Of a DNA stretch of 64,000 nt, positions 10,244 through 18,797 are shown piece after piece; the stretch's first letter is position 1, and every line of letters starts with the position of its first letter. The notes beneath the pieces are model-generated. The model did not search any database. It was not told where the DNA came from and was given only the letters and a program-made list of their open reading frames with translations. The DNA comes from JBBQNR01 sp963774075 (GTDB taxonomy: Bacteria; Actinomycetota; Thermoleophilia; Solirubrobacterales; JBBDJG01), in NCBI GenBank assembly GCA_963774075.1, contig CAVZDP010000001.1:1-64000 (forward strand), read 5' to 3'. A program made the position numbers and the translations under genes.

Positions 10244-10981
10244 TCAGTCCGGATACTCGTCCTTGCGCCAGGCGCGCGGCTCCTCGGGCCCAGGCTTCGG
10301 CGTTCGGTCGAGCAGGAACGAGTTGTACGGCGCGACAAATGGATCGGGTGCCGACACCATGTACGTGTGGTACACGCTTCCGTTGTCGCGGGCGAAGGCG
10401 ATGAAGCTTGGGTTTTCGCGCAGGCCGTCCTCGAGCTTGGCTCCGACCGTCCGGCTCCAGTCCTGGAGCCACTCGGGGGGGTTGGCGAGCATTTCCTGAA
10501 CCTCTGGGATTTCTTTCGCCTGCTCGGGCGTGAGGGCGAGCCCGAAGTCGAACGGAAACTCCGTCCCATGAGTCGAGACGTAGGGGAACTGCCAACCCAT
10601 CCGCTCCTTGTAGGCGATGAGCCGGTCGATCGGCGCGCGCGAGAAGCAGATGAGCGTCACGTCCCGGTGGTTCAGATGCACGCGCGTGGCGTCGAGCTCG
10701 TCCCCAAGGTTCGAGCACCCGGGACAGGCGCCGACCTCGTAGTCAGGTCCGAACATTATGTTGTAGGCGAGTAGCTGCGAGCGCCCGTCGAAGAGTTCCT
10801 CGAACGTCTTCTTCCCGTGCTCGGTGTCGAACTGGTACTCCTTCTCCACCGGAACCCAGGGAAGCTGACGCCGCTGCTCGGTCACCTTCTGGCCGAGCTC
10901 GGCGTGCTGGGCCTCGAGCTTCGCAAGCTCATCGCGAGCCGCTTGCCATTCCTCGCGGGTTCCGATCTTGTGGTCAGGCAT
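10244..10981 (-). CDS. DUF899 (thioredoxin-like fold) protein, copy 2
   Basis: A 245-residue paralog of the neighbouring gene. It shares GTREEWQAARDEL, PWVPVEKEYQFDT, FDGRSQLLAYNIMFGPDYE and the Cys pair ACPGCS, and ends FLLDRTPKPG-x-EEPRAWRKDEYPD. The open frame extends far upstream (to 11377), but ATG 10981 is chosen because AGGAGG sits directly in front of it and the family signature begins there. The divergence between the two copies is substantial, so this is not a recent tandem duplication. A redox role is likely from the fold but unproven. Confidence 0.85.
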   Translation of the reverse strand: MPDHKIGTREEWQAARDELAKLEAQHAELGQKVTEQRRQLPWVPVEKEYQFDTEHGKKTFEELFDGRSQLLAYNIMFGPDYEVGACPGCSNLGDELDATRVHLNHRDVTLICFSRAPIDRLIAYKERMGWQFPYVSTHGTEFPFDFGLALTPEQAKEIPEVQEMLANPPEWLQDWSRTVGAKLEDGLRENPSFIAFARDNGSVYHTYMVSAPDPFVAPYNSFLLDRTPKPGPEEPRAWRKDEYPD

Positions 10982-11156
10982 CGATCGCCTCCTTTGGCTG
11001 TTCGTCATCTCAGCGTAGTGGCTCGTCGATCCTCGGCGGTCGGCCGTCGAGGCGTGTGGGTAAGACTGACACGCCACACCAAACTCATCGGTCCCGTGAT
11101 CCCCTCGGAGGGGTGCGAGGATGGTGTCCCGACCGAACCGATCCGAGGAGGTGGCG

Positions 11157-11459
11157 ATGGCCGAGGTTCCGCACTGGCGACTCAGTGGCGACTGGTTCGA
11201 CGTTTGCAGGTGCAGAGTGCTGACCGGGCCGACCAATCCCGAGGGTGCTCCCGTTCGGGCCCACAATGCCCCCGGTGCCGAGTCGGCCTTGGACAGGTCG
11301 CCACCGGGGCCACCGCATAGGAAGACGAGGTGGAGGCGTTCGGCTTCAAGTGGAGCTGGCCCCGGCCGGTTCAGCAAGCACTTCCCCTTCGACTGGTCCG
11401 GACCTGACGGAGCATGGCGGGGGCTGAACCTGAAACGCTGCGGGTCGATCCTTCTGTAG
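11157..11459 (+). pseudogene. DUF1326 gene with internal deletion and frameshifts
   Basis: A strong ribosome site (GAGGAGG) precedes ATG 11157, and the start HWRLSGDWFDVCRC is the DUF1326 N-terminus. The sequence then jumps straight to VLTGPTNPEGAPVRAHNAPGAE, which in intact proteins lies in the C-terminal third. Most of the middle of the protein is therefore missing. After AESA the frame is lost: VEAFGFKWSW is read in one frame and SKHFPFDWSGPDG in another. DUF1326 genes are usually paired with a DUF2182 gene, as here. The product cannot be functional as read. Confidence 0.7.
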
Positions 11460-11461
11460 GT

Positions 11462-12466
11462 ATGGAGTCGGCACGCCTTCCACGACCGATCAGCCTGTCG
11501 GCCGCGGTTCAGCTGGGACTCATCGGCACCCTGCTCCTTCTGGCAGCGGTTGGCTGGACCGTAACGGACGAGCGGATGGGCGGCATGGACGCCGGGCCGG
11601 CAACCGATCCAGGTTCACTTGGATTCTGGGTGAGCGCATGGGCCGTGATGATGGCGGCGATGATGTTCCCCTCGATCGCCCCCATGGTCCTGATGTTCGC
11701 CGCCATCCAGCGGGGGAAGCGGCGGCGCGGCGAAGCGGCGCCGACCGGCGCGACTACCCTCTTCGTTGGCGGTTATCTGGTGGCCTGGACCGCAGTCGGT
11801 CTCGTCGCCTACGCCGTGATCCAGACGGGCCAGGCGCTGAACTTCGCCGTCCTGGAATGGGACGAGGCGGGGCCATACGTTGCGGGAGGCGTCATCGCTC
11901 TCGCTGCCGCGTACCAGCTGACGCCGCTCAAGAACGTGTGCCTACGTCACTGCCGCAGCCCGTTCGTGTTCCTGATGGATCACGGCCGGCCGGGCCGGAT
12001 CGGTGCGCTCCGCACGGGCATTTCGCATGGCGCATATTGCGTGGGCTGCTGCTGGGCATTGATGGCGGCGCTGATCGCGCTCGGCGTGATGAGTGTCGGC
12101 TGGATGGTGTTCATCGCCGCTCTAATCGCGACGGAGAAGCTCCTTCCCTGGAAGGCGATTGCGAACCGCGGGATTGCTGTGTTGCTATTGGTCTTGGGGC
12201 TCGGCGTTGCTCTTGTCCCCGAGGACGTACCCGGCCTTACCGTTCCCGGCTCCCCCGAAGCGATGCGAGCCATGGATCGGATGGGCATGGAGTCGGATAG
12301 CGGCTCGGGCGGAACGATGGAAAAGATGGATGGGAAAACGCGGGAAAGTGAACCTACGAATCCCAGTATGGGGGATGAGAAATCCGGCTCGGCTATGGAC
12401 GGGGCGGACAAGGGGGAAGACGGATCCGCTATGAAATCGAAAGGCGACGGCAGGATGGAGCGATGA
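11462..12466 (+). CDS. DUF2182 polytopic membrane protein, predicted metal-binding
   Basis: A 334-residue membrane protein with about seven hydrophobic segments and the DUF2182 features: WAVMMAAMMFPSIAPMV, then GAYCVGCCWALMAALIALGVMS and ATEKLLPW. The Met- and Cys-rich helices are the reason the family is called metal-binding. The C-terminal 65 residues form a charged, Met/Ser/Lys-rich soluble tail with no recognisable domain. ATG 11462 follows the stop of the DUF1326 remnant by two bases, which suggests translational coupling in the ancestral operon. An upstream ATG at 11414 is possible. The physiological substrate is unknown. Confidence 0.8.
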   Translation: MESARLPRPISLSAAVQLGLIGTLLLLAAVGWTVTDERMGGMDAGPATDPGSLGFWVSAWAVMMAAMMFPSIAPMVLMFAAIQRGKRRRGEAAPTGATTLFVGGYLVAWTAVGLVAYAVIQTGQALNFAVLEWDEAGPYVAGGVIALAAAYQLTPLKNVCLRHCRSPFVFLMDHGRPGRIGALRTGISHGAYCVGCCWALMAALIALGVMSVGWMVFIAALIATEKLLPWKAIANRGIAVLLLVLGLGVALVPEDVPGLTVPGSPEAMRAMDRMGMESDSGSGGTMEKMDGKTRESEPTNPSMGDEKSGSAMDGADKGEDGSAMKSKGDGRMER

Positions 12467-12524
12467 GGACTTGACGACCGGTTCGGCTTAGCAGCCGGGC
12501 GAGCAGGTAGTGAAACAAGCGACG

Positions 12525-12735
12525 GCACCCGGATCGACCTTAACCGGCTTGCCATCACTGCGACCACGGACTGCTTGATCGCGGGCTTGGCAGCTGGTGT
12601 GGTCGTGTCGACGGCGCTGGCGGCGGACACGGTCTCGATCACGATCATGGAGATGATCGACAACCTGACCGTGCTTTTGATTCCCGGAGCGCTTGATGCT
12701 GGCGTGGGCGACCCGTTGACTACGCTGGGCTCAAT
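12525..12735 (+). pseudogene. DUF4396 membrane protein remnant
   Basis: The frame reads RIDLNRLAITAT-x-DCL, then directly ALAADTVSITIMEMIDNLTVLLIPGALDAGVGDPL. Both pieces match DUF4396 proteins, but the stretch that normally separates them (several membrane segments) is absent. The C-terminal PVNRWLI-type helix is also lost where the sequence runs into the convergent SnoaL gene. There is no convincing start. DUF4396 genes accompany DUF1326/DUF2182 pairs elsewhere, so this is probably the third, decayed member of the same locus. Confidence 0.5.
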
Positions 12736-13069
12736 CGACATCCCAGCCGAAATAGACCTCCACCCGGCTGATCTTGTCGCCATCGAATCCGAAGATCTCG
12801 GTGTTGCGAAACCGGCGTCCGTCGGTCTTCGTGGCTTCGTAGGTCACGATCACCTCGTCGTTCGCCTCGAAGAGTCGCTGATACTCGAAGGACTCGGTCG
12901 TCTCGGAGTTCGGCCAGCAGCGCTCGAAGTACGTCTTACGGTCGATGCCCACATCAGGCGGGGCGGAGAAGGTGAAGTCGTCGGCAAGGTTCTGCTCGAC
13001 GACAGCGCGATCGCCGGTTTCGTAAGCGGTGTAGACGTCGCGGACGGCCTGGAGGCGGTCACCGCTCAC
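12731..13069 (-). CDS. SnoaL/NTF2-like protein
   Basis: A 112-residue single-domain protein of the cone-shaped NTF2-like fold: VRDVYTAYETGDRAVVEQNLADDFTFS at the N-terminus and a closing strand ISRVEVYFGWDVD. Such proteins are small ketosteroid-isomerase-like enzymes or ligand binders; the substrate cannot be told from sequence. The GTG start at 13069 overlaps the end of the dihydrofolate-reductase-like gene by 11 bases, so the two are very likely co-transcribed and translationally coupled. Confidence 0.8.
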   Translation of the reverse strand: MSGDRLQAVRDVYTAYETGDRAVVEQNLADDFTFSAPPDVGIDRKTYFERCWPNSETTESFEYQRLFEANDEVIVTYEATKTDGRRFRNTEIFGFDGDKISRVEVYFGWDVD

Positions 13070-13598
13070 TTGCGGCCCCCTTCGGGTTGTGCCGCGAGGC
13101 GCCGGCGCCGCTCGACTCCGCGTCGGTGGGCTCGTCGAACTCGAACGACCCGGGGTTGATGTCGCCTGCCAATTCGTAGGTGTTGATCGTGACGCCGGTT
13201 TTCGAGGCCTTGCTGTCGACCAGCTTCAGTCCGGCGGGGATCGTGCCGTCACCGAAAAAGCGCTTGCCGGTGCCGAGTACCACGGGGAAGATCCATAGCC
13301 GGTATTCGTCCACCCGTTCGAGCGTTGTCGAGGCGACGTGCTTGCGGGTGCTGTTGAGCTGGTCGGCGATAGGGCCCTCGTCGTACGGCCAGTGCGCCGC
13401 GAAGATCTCGTAGGTCCCGCGGCCGAGCAGAAGCTCGTAAGGGCCGGACTCGGACACCTGCTCCATCATCTCGTCGTCGAAGTAGTTGACGCCCCAGCCG
13501 CCGTGTGTGAACCCGCCCGTCGGGTCCTCGTCCGGACCGCCGGGCGACTGCATGACTCCATCGAGCGAAATGAACGAGTTGACAGCAAGGATTCTCAT
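13059..13598 (-). CDS. Dihydrofolate-reductase-like (RibD C-terminal) protein, internally shortened
   Basis: It starts MRILAVNSFISLDGVMQSPGGPDED, typical of the RibD C-terminal/DHFR-like family in actinobacteria, with LLGRGTYEIFAAHWPY and later DEYRLWIFPVVLGTGKRFF. Between KHVASTTLERV and DEYRLW about 40 residues found in family members are absent, with the frame kept. That region normally carries the GSADLAQTL-type nucleotide-binding strand and helix, so catalysis is doubtful. The length is 179 residues. A GGAG-type ribosome site precedes ATG 13598. It is coupled to the downstream SnoaL gene. Confidence 0.78.
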   Translation of the reverse strand: MRILAVNSFISLDGVMQSPGGPDEDPTGGFTHGGWGVNYFDDEMMEQVSESGPYELLLGRGTYEIFAAHWPYDEGPIADQLNSTRKHVASTTLERVDEYRLWIFPVVLGTGKRFFGDGTIPAGLKLVDSKASKTGVTINTYELAGDINPGSFEFDEPTDAESSGAGASRHNPKGAASER

Positions 13599-13667
13599 GG
13601 GATCTCCTTTCGTTTAACGATATGACCGCTGCCCGGCGAGAAACTGGCTGCCACCGGCCGGTCGACG

Positions 13668-14561
13668 TCAGCCGTCCTCGCTGAGGACCCGGCGCAGGGT
13701 GACTGCGAACGCGTCCGGGTCGCCCCGCTGGCCGAACTCCCCGCCAAGGAACCCGGCGTGGTGGCTCGGGAAGATCGCGGCCTCCATCCCAAGCTGCTCC
13801 GCCACGGCAAGCGCGGCGCGGTAGGTGAATTCGCCCTTGGATTCGACCCCGGCCGCAACCACGATGCGGGTCGGCGCCGCACGCAAGGCGTCGAAGTCGA
13901 ACTGGTAATGCGTGCCCGGGATCATGTTGCCGAGCAGCGGATCGTCGCGGCTACCGTCGTCCTCGGTCGGCAGCCCGAAGTCGGCGGGGTTTGGAGCTGG
14001 TTGCTCGGTCCAATCGGCCGGAATCGGCCCCTTCAAGCTGGTGAGCGCGATGAACTTCGCCATCGCCGGCCCGAGGCCGTCGCGCATGTAGATGTCCTGG
14101 ATGTCGGCGGCGGCGGCAAGAGCCTCCTCGCGATCCGGCAGCACCTGCGCCGCCGGCGGCTCGTGCGCCACGAGCGTGCGCACCTGCTCCGGATGCTTCG
14201 CCACCAGCGCCAGCCCGTCGACCGCGCCACCACTGCTGCCGAAGATGTCCACGGGTCCACCACCGAGCTCTGAGATCAAGCGGTGCAGGTCGTCCGCGCG
14301 GTGCTCCACCTTGGGCTTCTCGGAGTCGTCCGCCAGCTCACTGCGGGTCACGCCGCGCGGGTCGTACGTCACCACCCTTCGGTCCCGGAAATGCTTCGCG
14401 AGGGAGTTGAACCCTCTCGCGTCCATCGGCTGGCCGATCATCAGGAGCGTCGGCTCGGCGCTTTCGCCCTCGGCCTCTCGGATGTCGTAGGTCAGGTTGG
14501 CGCCCGGCACGTCAAGGGTCTCGGTCTTTACGTCCGCGGTCTCGGTGTCCGACTCGGCCAT
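13668..14561 (-). CDS. Alpha/beta-fold hydrolase
   Basis: A 297-residue hydrolase. The oxyanion-side motif is around LLMIGQPMDARGF, YDPRGVTRSE follows, and the nucleophile elbow is GSSGG (Ser at about residue 111). The catalytic His is in PSHHAGF near the C-terminus. An acidic, Glu/Thr-rich N-terminal stretch of about 15 residues precedes the fold. AAAGGA lies about seven bases before ATG 14561. The substrate is unknown; the sequence resembles actinobacterial hydrolases with a broad annotation. It is divergent from the AraC-type regulator at 14683. Confidence 0.85.
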   Translation of the reverse strand: MAESDTETADVKTETLDVPGANLTYDIREAEGESAEPTLLMIGQPMDARGFNSLAKHFRDRRVVTYDPRGVTRSELADDSEKPKVEHRADDLHRLISELGGGPVDIFGSSGGAVDGLALVAKHPEQVRTLVAHEPPAAQVLPDREEALAAAADIQDIYMRDGLGPAMAKFIALTSLKGPIPADWTEQPAPNPADFGLPTEDDGSRDDPLLGNMIPGTHYQFDFDALRAAPTRIVVAAGVESKGEFTYRAALAVAEQLGMEAAIFPSHHAGFLGGEFGQRGDPDAFAVTLRRVLSEDG

Positions 14562-14682
14562 GAAGTGTCCTTTCTATAGGTTTCGCAATATCGACCGGCC
14601 GGGGCGGCAAAACTCATCGGTCAGACGAGCGCGGGAAATCACGAACTGACGAGTGCGGGAGCCGCACTAGGCTTCAGGACAC

Positions 14683-15147
14683 ATGAGCACGCCACAGCCC
14701 CGCTGGCCACCGGTGTCCTTCGTCCCGCCCGCGCGGCACCTGCTGCGTGGGAAGGACCTTGCCGACGCGCGCTATGCGGAGCAGATCGACGTGGACGACA
14801 TGGCTCGAGCCGCGGGACTCTCCCGCGCTCATTTCAGCCGCGAGTTCCGACGCGCTTTCGGCGCTTCCCCTCACGCGTACCTGCTCACTCGCCGCCTTGA
14901 GCGCGCCGCGGCACTGTTGCGTAACACTGACCGCTCGGTCGCCGAGGTCTGCTTCTCGGTGGGGCTCCAAAGCGTGGGTTCCTTCACTACAAGCTTCAGC
15001 CGCACGTACGGCATGTCGCCGACCGCCTATCGCGCCAAGTACCCGCCTGCAGCCCAGCAGGCCCTGATCCCGGCCTGCGTCCTTCGGCTATACGGGCGTC
15101 CCCAACGCCGCACGTTTCGAGAAGACAACGGCTCGGCCCCCAAGTAG
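14683..15147 (+). CDS. AraC-family transcriptional regulator, DNA-binding domain only
   Basis: A 154-residue protein consisting of little more than the double helix-turn-helix: IDVDDMARAAGLSRAHFSREFRRAFG, then SVAEVCFSVGLQSVGSFTTSFSRTYG and MSPTAYRAKY. There is no N-terminal ligand-binding domain, so the signal it senses is unclear. It sits 40 bases upstream of two VOC-family genes on the same strand and is divergent from a hydrolase gene. Control of those neighbours is the likely role. Confidence 0.88.
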   Translation: MSTPQPRWPPVSFVPPARHLLRGKDLADARYAEQIDVDDMARAAGLSRAHFSREFRRAFGASPHAYLLTRRLERAAALLRNTDRSVAEVCFSVGLQSVGSFTTSFSRTYGMSPTAYRAKYPPAAQQALIPACVLRLYGRPQRRTFREDNGSAPK

Positions 15148-15187
15148 GTTGGCCTGCGAATGTTTCATACGACCACAGGAGGCAGTA

Positions 15188-15616
15188 ATGAAGATCGCCA
15201 ACGTGAACACATGGGTGCACGATCAGGACGAGGCGCTTGCGTTCTACACGGACAAGCTCGGCTGGGAAGTTCGTGCCGATGTGACCCTCCCCGAGCTCGG
15301 GTCCTACCGCTGGCTGACGGTGGGGCCGCCAGGTCAGCAGGATGTGGCCGTAGTGCTGAACGCCATCCCAGGTCCGCCAGTGATGGACGAGGAGAGCGCG
15401 GAGCAGATCGAGACCCTCATGGCCAAGGGCTGGTTGGGGAGCGTCTTCCTCCGGACCGACGACTGCCGCGCGACCTACGAGGAGCTCAAGGGCCGCGGTG
15501 TGGAGTTCACCGAGGCGCCCGAGGAGCGCCCCTACGGGGTCGACGCGGGCTTCCGCGACCCCTCGGGCAACTCGCTCCGCCTGACCCAGGTGAATGAGGA
15601 GTTCTCGGCGAACTGA
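15188..15616 (+). CDS. VOC-family (glyoxalase/dioxygenase-fold) protein 1
   Basis: A 142-residue protein: VNTWVHDQDEALAFYTDKLGWEVRADV at the N-terminus and GVDAGFRDPSGNSLRLTQ at the C-terminus, the paired beta-alpha-beta-beta-beta modules of the VOC superfamily. ATG 15188 follows an AGGAGG-like sequence. Members include glyoxalase I, fosfomycin resistance enzymes and extradiol dioxygenases; nothing in the sequence picks among them. It is probably co-transcribed with the AraC regulator and the next VOC gene. Confidence 0.88.
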   Translation: MKIANVNTWVHDQDEALAFYTDKLGWEVRADVTLPELGSYRWLTVGPPGQQDVAVVLNAIPGPPVMDEESAEQIETLMAKGWLGSVFLRTDDCRATYEELKGRGVEFTEAPEERPYGVDAGFRDPSGNSLRLTQVNEEFSAN

Positions 15617-15652
15617 GCGCGACAAGGCAACCAGACAGGAGGGTGATCGAAC

Positions 15653-16036
15653 GTGCCTGACGAGCTCGTGAACGTGCGCTACATGGTCGACGACGTCGAG
15701 GAGGCCGTCGACTTCTACACCACCCACTTCGGGTTCACGATGCGTTCCTGCCACCCGCCCGCGTTTGCCGATGTCGTGGGCGGCAACCTGCGGCTCTTGC
15801 TCAGTGGCCCGACGAGTTCGGCCGGGCGGCCGATGCCCGACGGGCAGACACCGCGGCCGGGTGGCTGGAACCGCATCCACTTCATGGTCGAGGACATCGC
15901 CGCCGAGGTACAGCGGCTGCAGGCCGCTGGCGTAACGTTCCGCAACGACATGGTGAGCGGGCCGGGTGGCCGCCAGATCCTGCTCGAAGACCCCGCCGGC
16001 AACCCGATCGAGCTCTTCCAGCCTGCCGGCACTTGA
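15653..16036 (+). CDS. VOC-family protein 2
   Basis: A 127-residue VOC protein: VRYMVDDVEEAVDFYTTHFGFTM, then GGWNRIHFMVEDIAAEVQRLQAAGVTF and ILLEDPAGNPIELFQP, which carries the conserved DP-x-GN-x-IE metal-site strand. The GTG start at 15653 has an AGGAGGGT ribosome site about nine bases before it. It lies 36 bases after VOC protein 1. Resistance or detoxification by an unknown chemistry is the usual role for such pairs. Confidence 0.85.
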   Translation: MPDELVNVRYMVDDVEEAVDFYTTHFGFTMRSCHPPAFADVVGGNLRLLLSGPTSSAGRPMPDGQTPRPGGWNRIHFMVEDIAAEVQRLQAAGVTFRNDMVSGPGGRQILLEDPAGNPIELFQPAGT

Positions 16037-16220
16037 GCCACCGCGCGTCGGCCTGAGTTTCTCGAGTTGGTTTTACTCTCGTCCTGAAGGCTTCGTCTCT
16101 GAGCGAACGGGACTTGAAAGTCGCCTGTGGATGTGCGCTGAAGAGTTTCGGGGAAGCGCAACCCCGCGTGCGGGAAGCGGAAGCTGTTGCTTCGATTCCT
16201 TGCGCGAGGGTAAACCCTCT

Positions 16221-17453
16221 GTGGGTCTCGTGGCTGCAGTCACCTTCAGCGACGTGAGTAAGGTCTATCCCGACGGGACGCGTGCCGTCTCGGGGATGGA
16301 CCTCGCAAGCGAGGACGGGGAGTTCATCGTGCTCGTGGGGCCGTCCGGCTGCGGGAAGACGACGGCCCTGCGGATGGTGGCGGGGCTGGAGGACATCACC
16401 GAAGGCGAGATTCGAATCGGCGACCGCGTCGTGAATCACGTACCCGCGCGCGATCGCGACATCGCCATGGTCTTCCAGAGCTACGCGCTCTATCCGCACC
16501 TATCCGTCAGGCAGAACATCGCGTTTGGGCTGAAGCTCAGAAAGATCGACAAGCGGGAGATCGACCGGCGGGTCGAGAACGCTGCCCAGATCCTGGGTCT
16601 CGAGCAGCTGCTCGACAAGAAACCGCGTGCGCTGTCCGGCGGGCAGCGCCAGCGCGTCGCGATGGGCAGGGCGATCGTCCGCGAGCCCCAGGCGTTCCTG
16701 ATGGACGAGCCGCTGTCGAACCTCGACGCGAAGCTGCGCGTACAGGTGCGAGCCGAGATCAGCGCACTCCAGCGCAACCTCGGCACGACGACGGTCTACG
16801 TCACGCACGACCAGGTCGAGGCCATGACGATGGGCGATCGCGTCGCGGTCATGCGCAAGGGGGAGCTCCAGCAGGTGGCCGGCCCGGAGGAGCTCTACGA
16901 GCGGCCCAGGAACGTGTTCGTGGCCGGCTTCATCGGCAGCCCCGCGATGAACCTGCTCGATGCTCGGCTCGAGCGACGCGATGGCGGGCACGAAGCCGTG
17001 CTCGGCAAGCAGCGGATCGCGCTCGATCCGGAGGTGCTTTCGAACCGGCCGACGCTGCGCTCGTTCGAGGGGCGCGAGGTGATCCTGGGCATCCGTCCTG
17101 AGGCCCTGGAGGACGTGGAGACAGCCGAGGACGCGCCGGCGGACCGGCGGCTGAAAGGGCGGCTCGAGCTGCGCGAGGCGCTGGGTTCGGAGATCGTCGC
17201 GCACGTGAGCATCGATGCGCGTCAGGCGGAGACCGAGGACGTGCGCGAGCTGGCCGGGGCCCTGGGGACGGAGCCCGGCCGCGGGGCGAAGCTAGCCACC
17301 GGGACGGACGAGGCCGTGATCACCGCGCGTTTCGACCCTCGTTCTGCGGCGCAGGAGGGAAGTCCTGTCGAGATGGTGGTCGACACCAGAGGTTTGCACT
17401 TCTTCGATCCGGAGACGAGCTTGGGAATCTACGACGCGGCTGAGGGCCGCTGA
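16221..17453 (+). CDS. ABC transporter ATP-binding protein (MalK/UgpC type)
   Basis: The energising subunit of a carbohydrate-type ABC importer. Walker A is GPSGCGKTT, the Q loop VFQSYALYPH, the signature LSGGQRQR, Walker B AFLMDEPLSNLDA and the switch VTHDQVEAM. The C-terminal OB-type domain (GIRPEALEDVE onward) is that of MalK/UgpC/MsmX ATPases. The open frame runs back to 15966, but GTG 16221 is preferred: homology begins at AAVTFSDVSKVYPDG, and GAGGG lies ten bases upstream as part of an inverted repeat (GAGGG-TAAA-CCCTC, 16206-16219). The length is 410 residues. First gene of the four-gene importer operon. Confidence 0.88.
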   Translation: MGLVAAVTFSDVSKVYPDGTRAVSGMDLASEDGEFIVLVGPSGCGKTTALRMVAGLEDITEGEIRIGDRVVNHVPARDRDIAMVFQSYALYPHLSVRQNIAFGLKLRKIDKREIDRRVENAAQILGLEQLLDKKPRALSGGQRQRVAMGRAIVREPQAFLMDEPLSNLDAKLRVQVRAEISALQRNLGTTTVYVTHDQVEAMTMGDRVAVMRKGELQQVAGPEELYERPRNVFVAGFIGSPAMNLLDARLERRDGGHEAVLGKQRIALDPEVLSNRPTLRSFEGREVILGIRPEALEDVETAEDAPADRRLKGRLELREALGSEIVAHVSIDARQAETEDVRELAGALGTEPGRGAKLATGTDEAVITARFDPRSAAQEGSPVEMVVDTRGLHFFDPETSLGIYDAAEGR

Positions 17454-17467
17454 GAGGAGAGGTACCG

Positions 17468-18778
17468 ATGAGGAGCAAATTCACCCTGTGCGTGCTCGCG
17501 ACGATCGTGGCCGCTTTCGGCCTCGGGACCGCGGGCTGCGGCGGCGACGACGACGGCGGCGGCGGAGGCGGGGCAAACGTCTCCGGGAATCTCTCGATCA
17601 GCGGCGTCTGGACCGGCCAGGAGTCGAGGTCGTTCCAGGCCGTCCTGGACGGGTTCACGAAGGAGAACCCGGACGTAACCGTCAAGTACAACCCGGTGGG
17701 CGATCAGATCCCGACCGTGCTCTCGACGGCGGTCCAGGGCGGCAACCCGCCCGACCTCGCAGCGGTTGCGCAGCCGGGCCTCGTGAGCGACTTCGTCGAC
17801 CGCAAGGCCGTCAAGCCGCTCGACTTCGCCGAGAGCACGATCAGCGACAACTTCTCCGAGGGAGCCCGCGAAGCCGGCACGGTCGACAACAAGCTCTACG
17901 GGCTGCTGTTCAAGGCGGCCAACAAGTCGACCGTCTGGTACAACGTCCCGCTCTTCGAGCAGGCGGGAGTGCAGCCGCCGGAGGACTTCGACGCCTTCCT
18001 CGAGGGGGCCAAGACGCTGAGGTCATCCGGAACGCGCGCCTACTCGATCGGCGCGTCGGACGGCTGGACGCTCACGGACATGTTCGAGAACATCTACCTG
18101 CGTCAGGCCGGTGCCGAGAAGTACGACCAGTTGGCCACGCACGACATCCCGTGGACCGACCAGTCGGTGAAGGACGCCCTCGAGACGATGGGGCGGATCG
18201 TGGGCGACTCGGGCAACATCGTGGGCGGCACGTCGGGCGCGCTCGAGACGGACTTCCCGACGTCTGTCACCAACGCCTTCAAGGACAACCCCGATGGCGC
18301 GATGGTGATCGAGGGCGACTTCGTGGAGAGCGAGATCACCAATTCCACGCCGGCCAAGCCGGAGACGGGCTTCAACGTCTTCGACTTCCCGTCCATCGAC
18401 GGCTCTGGGCCGTCTGTTGTCGCTGGTGGTGACACGATCATCATGTTCAACGACTCGCCCGCAGCGCAGGCACTGATCGAGTACCTCGCAACCCCCGCGG
18501 CGGCAGAGATCTGGGCCAAGCGCGGTGGATACTCGAGCGCCAACAAGAACGTGCCCGACGACGCGTACGAGGACCCGCTGCTGCGGACGACAGCGACCGC
18601 GCTCGCCGACGCGGAGACGTTCCGCTTCGACCTCTCCGACCTCCAGCCGGCATCCTTCGGCGCGACGGTGGGGCAGGGTCTCTGGAAGGAGTTCCAGGAC
18701 TTCCTGAGCAACCCCGACGACGTGGATGGCGCCGCGCAGGCGATGGAGCGGTCGGCGGCGAGAGCGTTCCAACAGTGA
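17468..18778 (+). CDS. Sugar-type ABC transporter substrate-binding lipoprotein
   Basis: A 436-residue extracellular binding protein with a lipoprotein signal (hydrophobic stretch then TAGC, Cys at about 24) and an Asp/Gly-rich linker. The mature part matches family-1 solute-binding proteins: VLDGFTKENPDVTVKYNPVG, GNPPDLAAV, KSTVWYNVPLFEQAGV-x-PPEDFD. It starts 15 bases after the ATPase with GAGAGG before the ATG. The ligand is not predictable; oligosaccharides or glycosides are usual for this type. Confidence 0.88.
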   Translation: MRSKFTLCVLATIVAAFGLGTAGCGGDDDGGGGGGANVSGNLSISGVWTGQESRSFQAVLDGFTKENPDVTVKYNPVGDQIPTVLSTAVQGGNPPDLAAVAQPGLVSDFVDRKAVKPLDFAESTISDNFSEGAREAGTVDNKLYGLLFKAANKSTVWYNVPLFEQAGVQPPEDFDAFLEGAKTLRSSGTRAYSIGASDGWTLTDMFENIYLRQAGAEKYDQLATHDIPWTDQSVKDALETMGRIVGDSGNIVGGTSGALETDFPTSVTNAFKDNPDGAMVIEGDFVESEITNSTPAKPETGFNVFDFPSIDGSGPSVVAGGDTIIMFNDSPAAQALIEYLATPAAAEIWAKRGGYSSANKNVPDDAYEDPLLRTTATALADAETFRFDLSDLQPASFGATVGQGLWKEFQDFLSNPDDVDGAAQAMERSAARAFQQ

Positions 18779-18797
18779 CCCCAGTGACCCCAGTGCG

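Noticed and set aside
16206..16219. GAGGG-TAAA-CCCTC inverted repeat before the ABC ATPase as an operator
   Set aside because: It is short, also serves as the ribosome site, and no second copy was seen. Evidence is too thin to call a regulator site.
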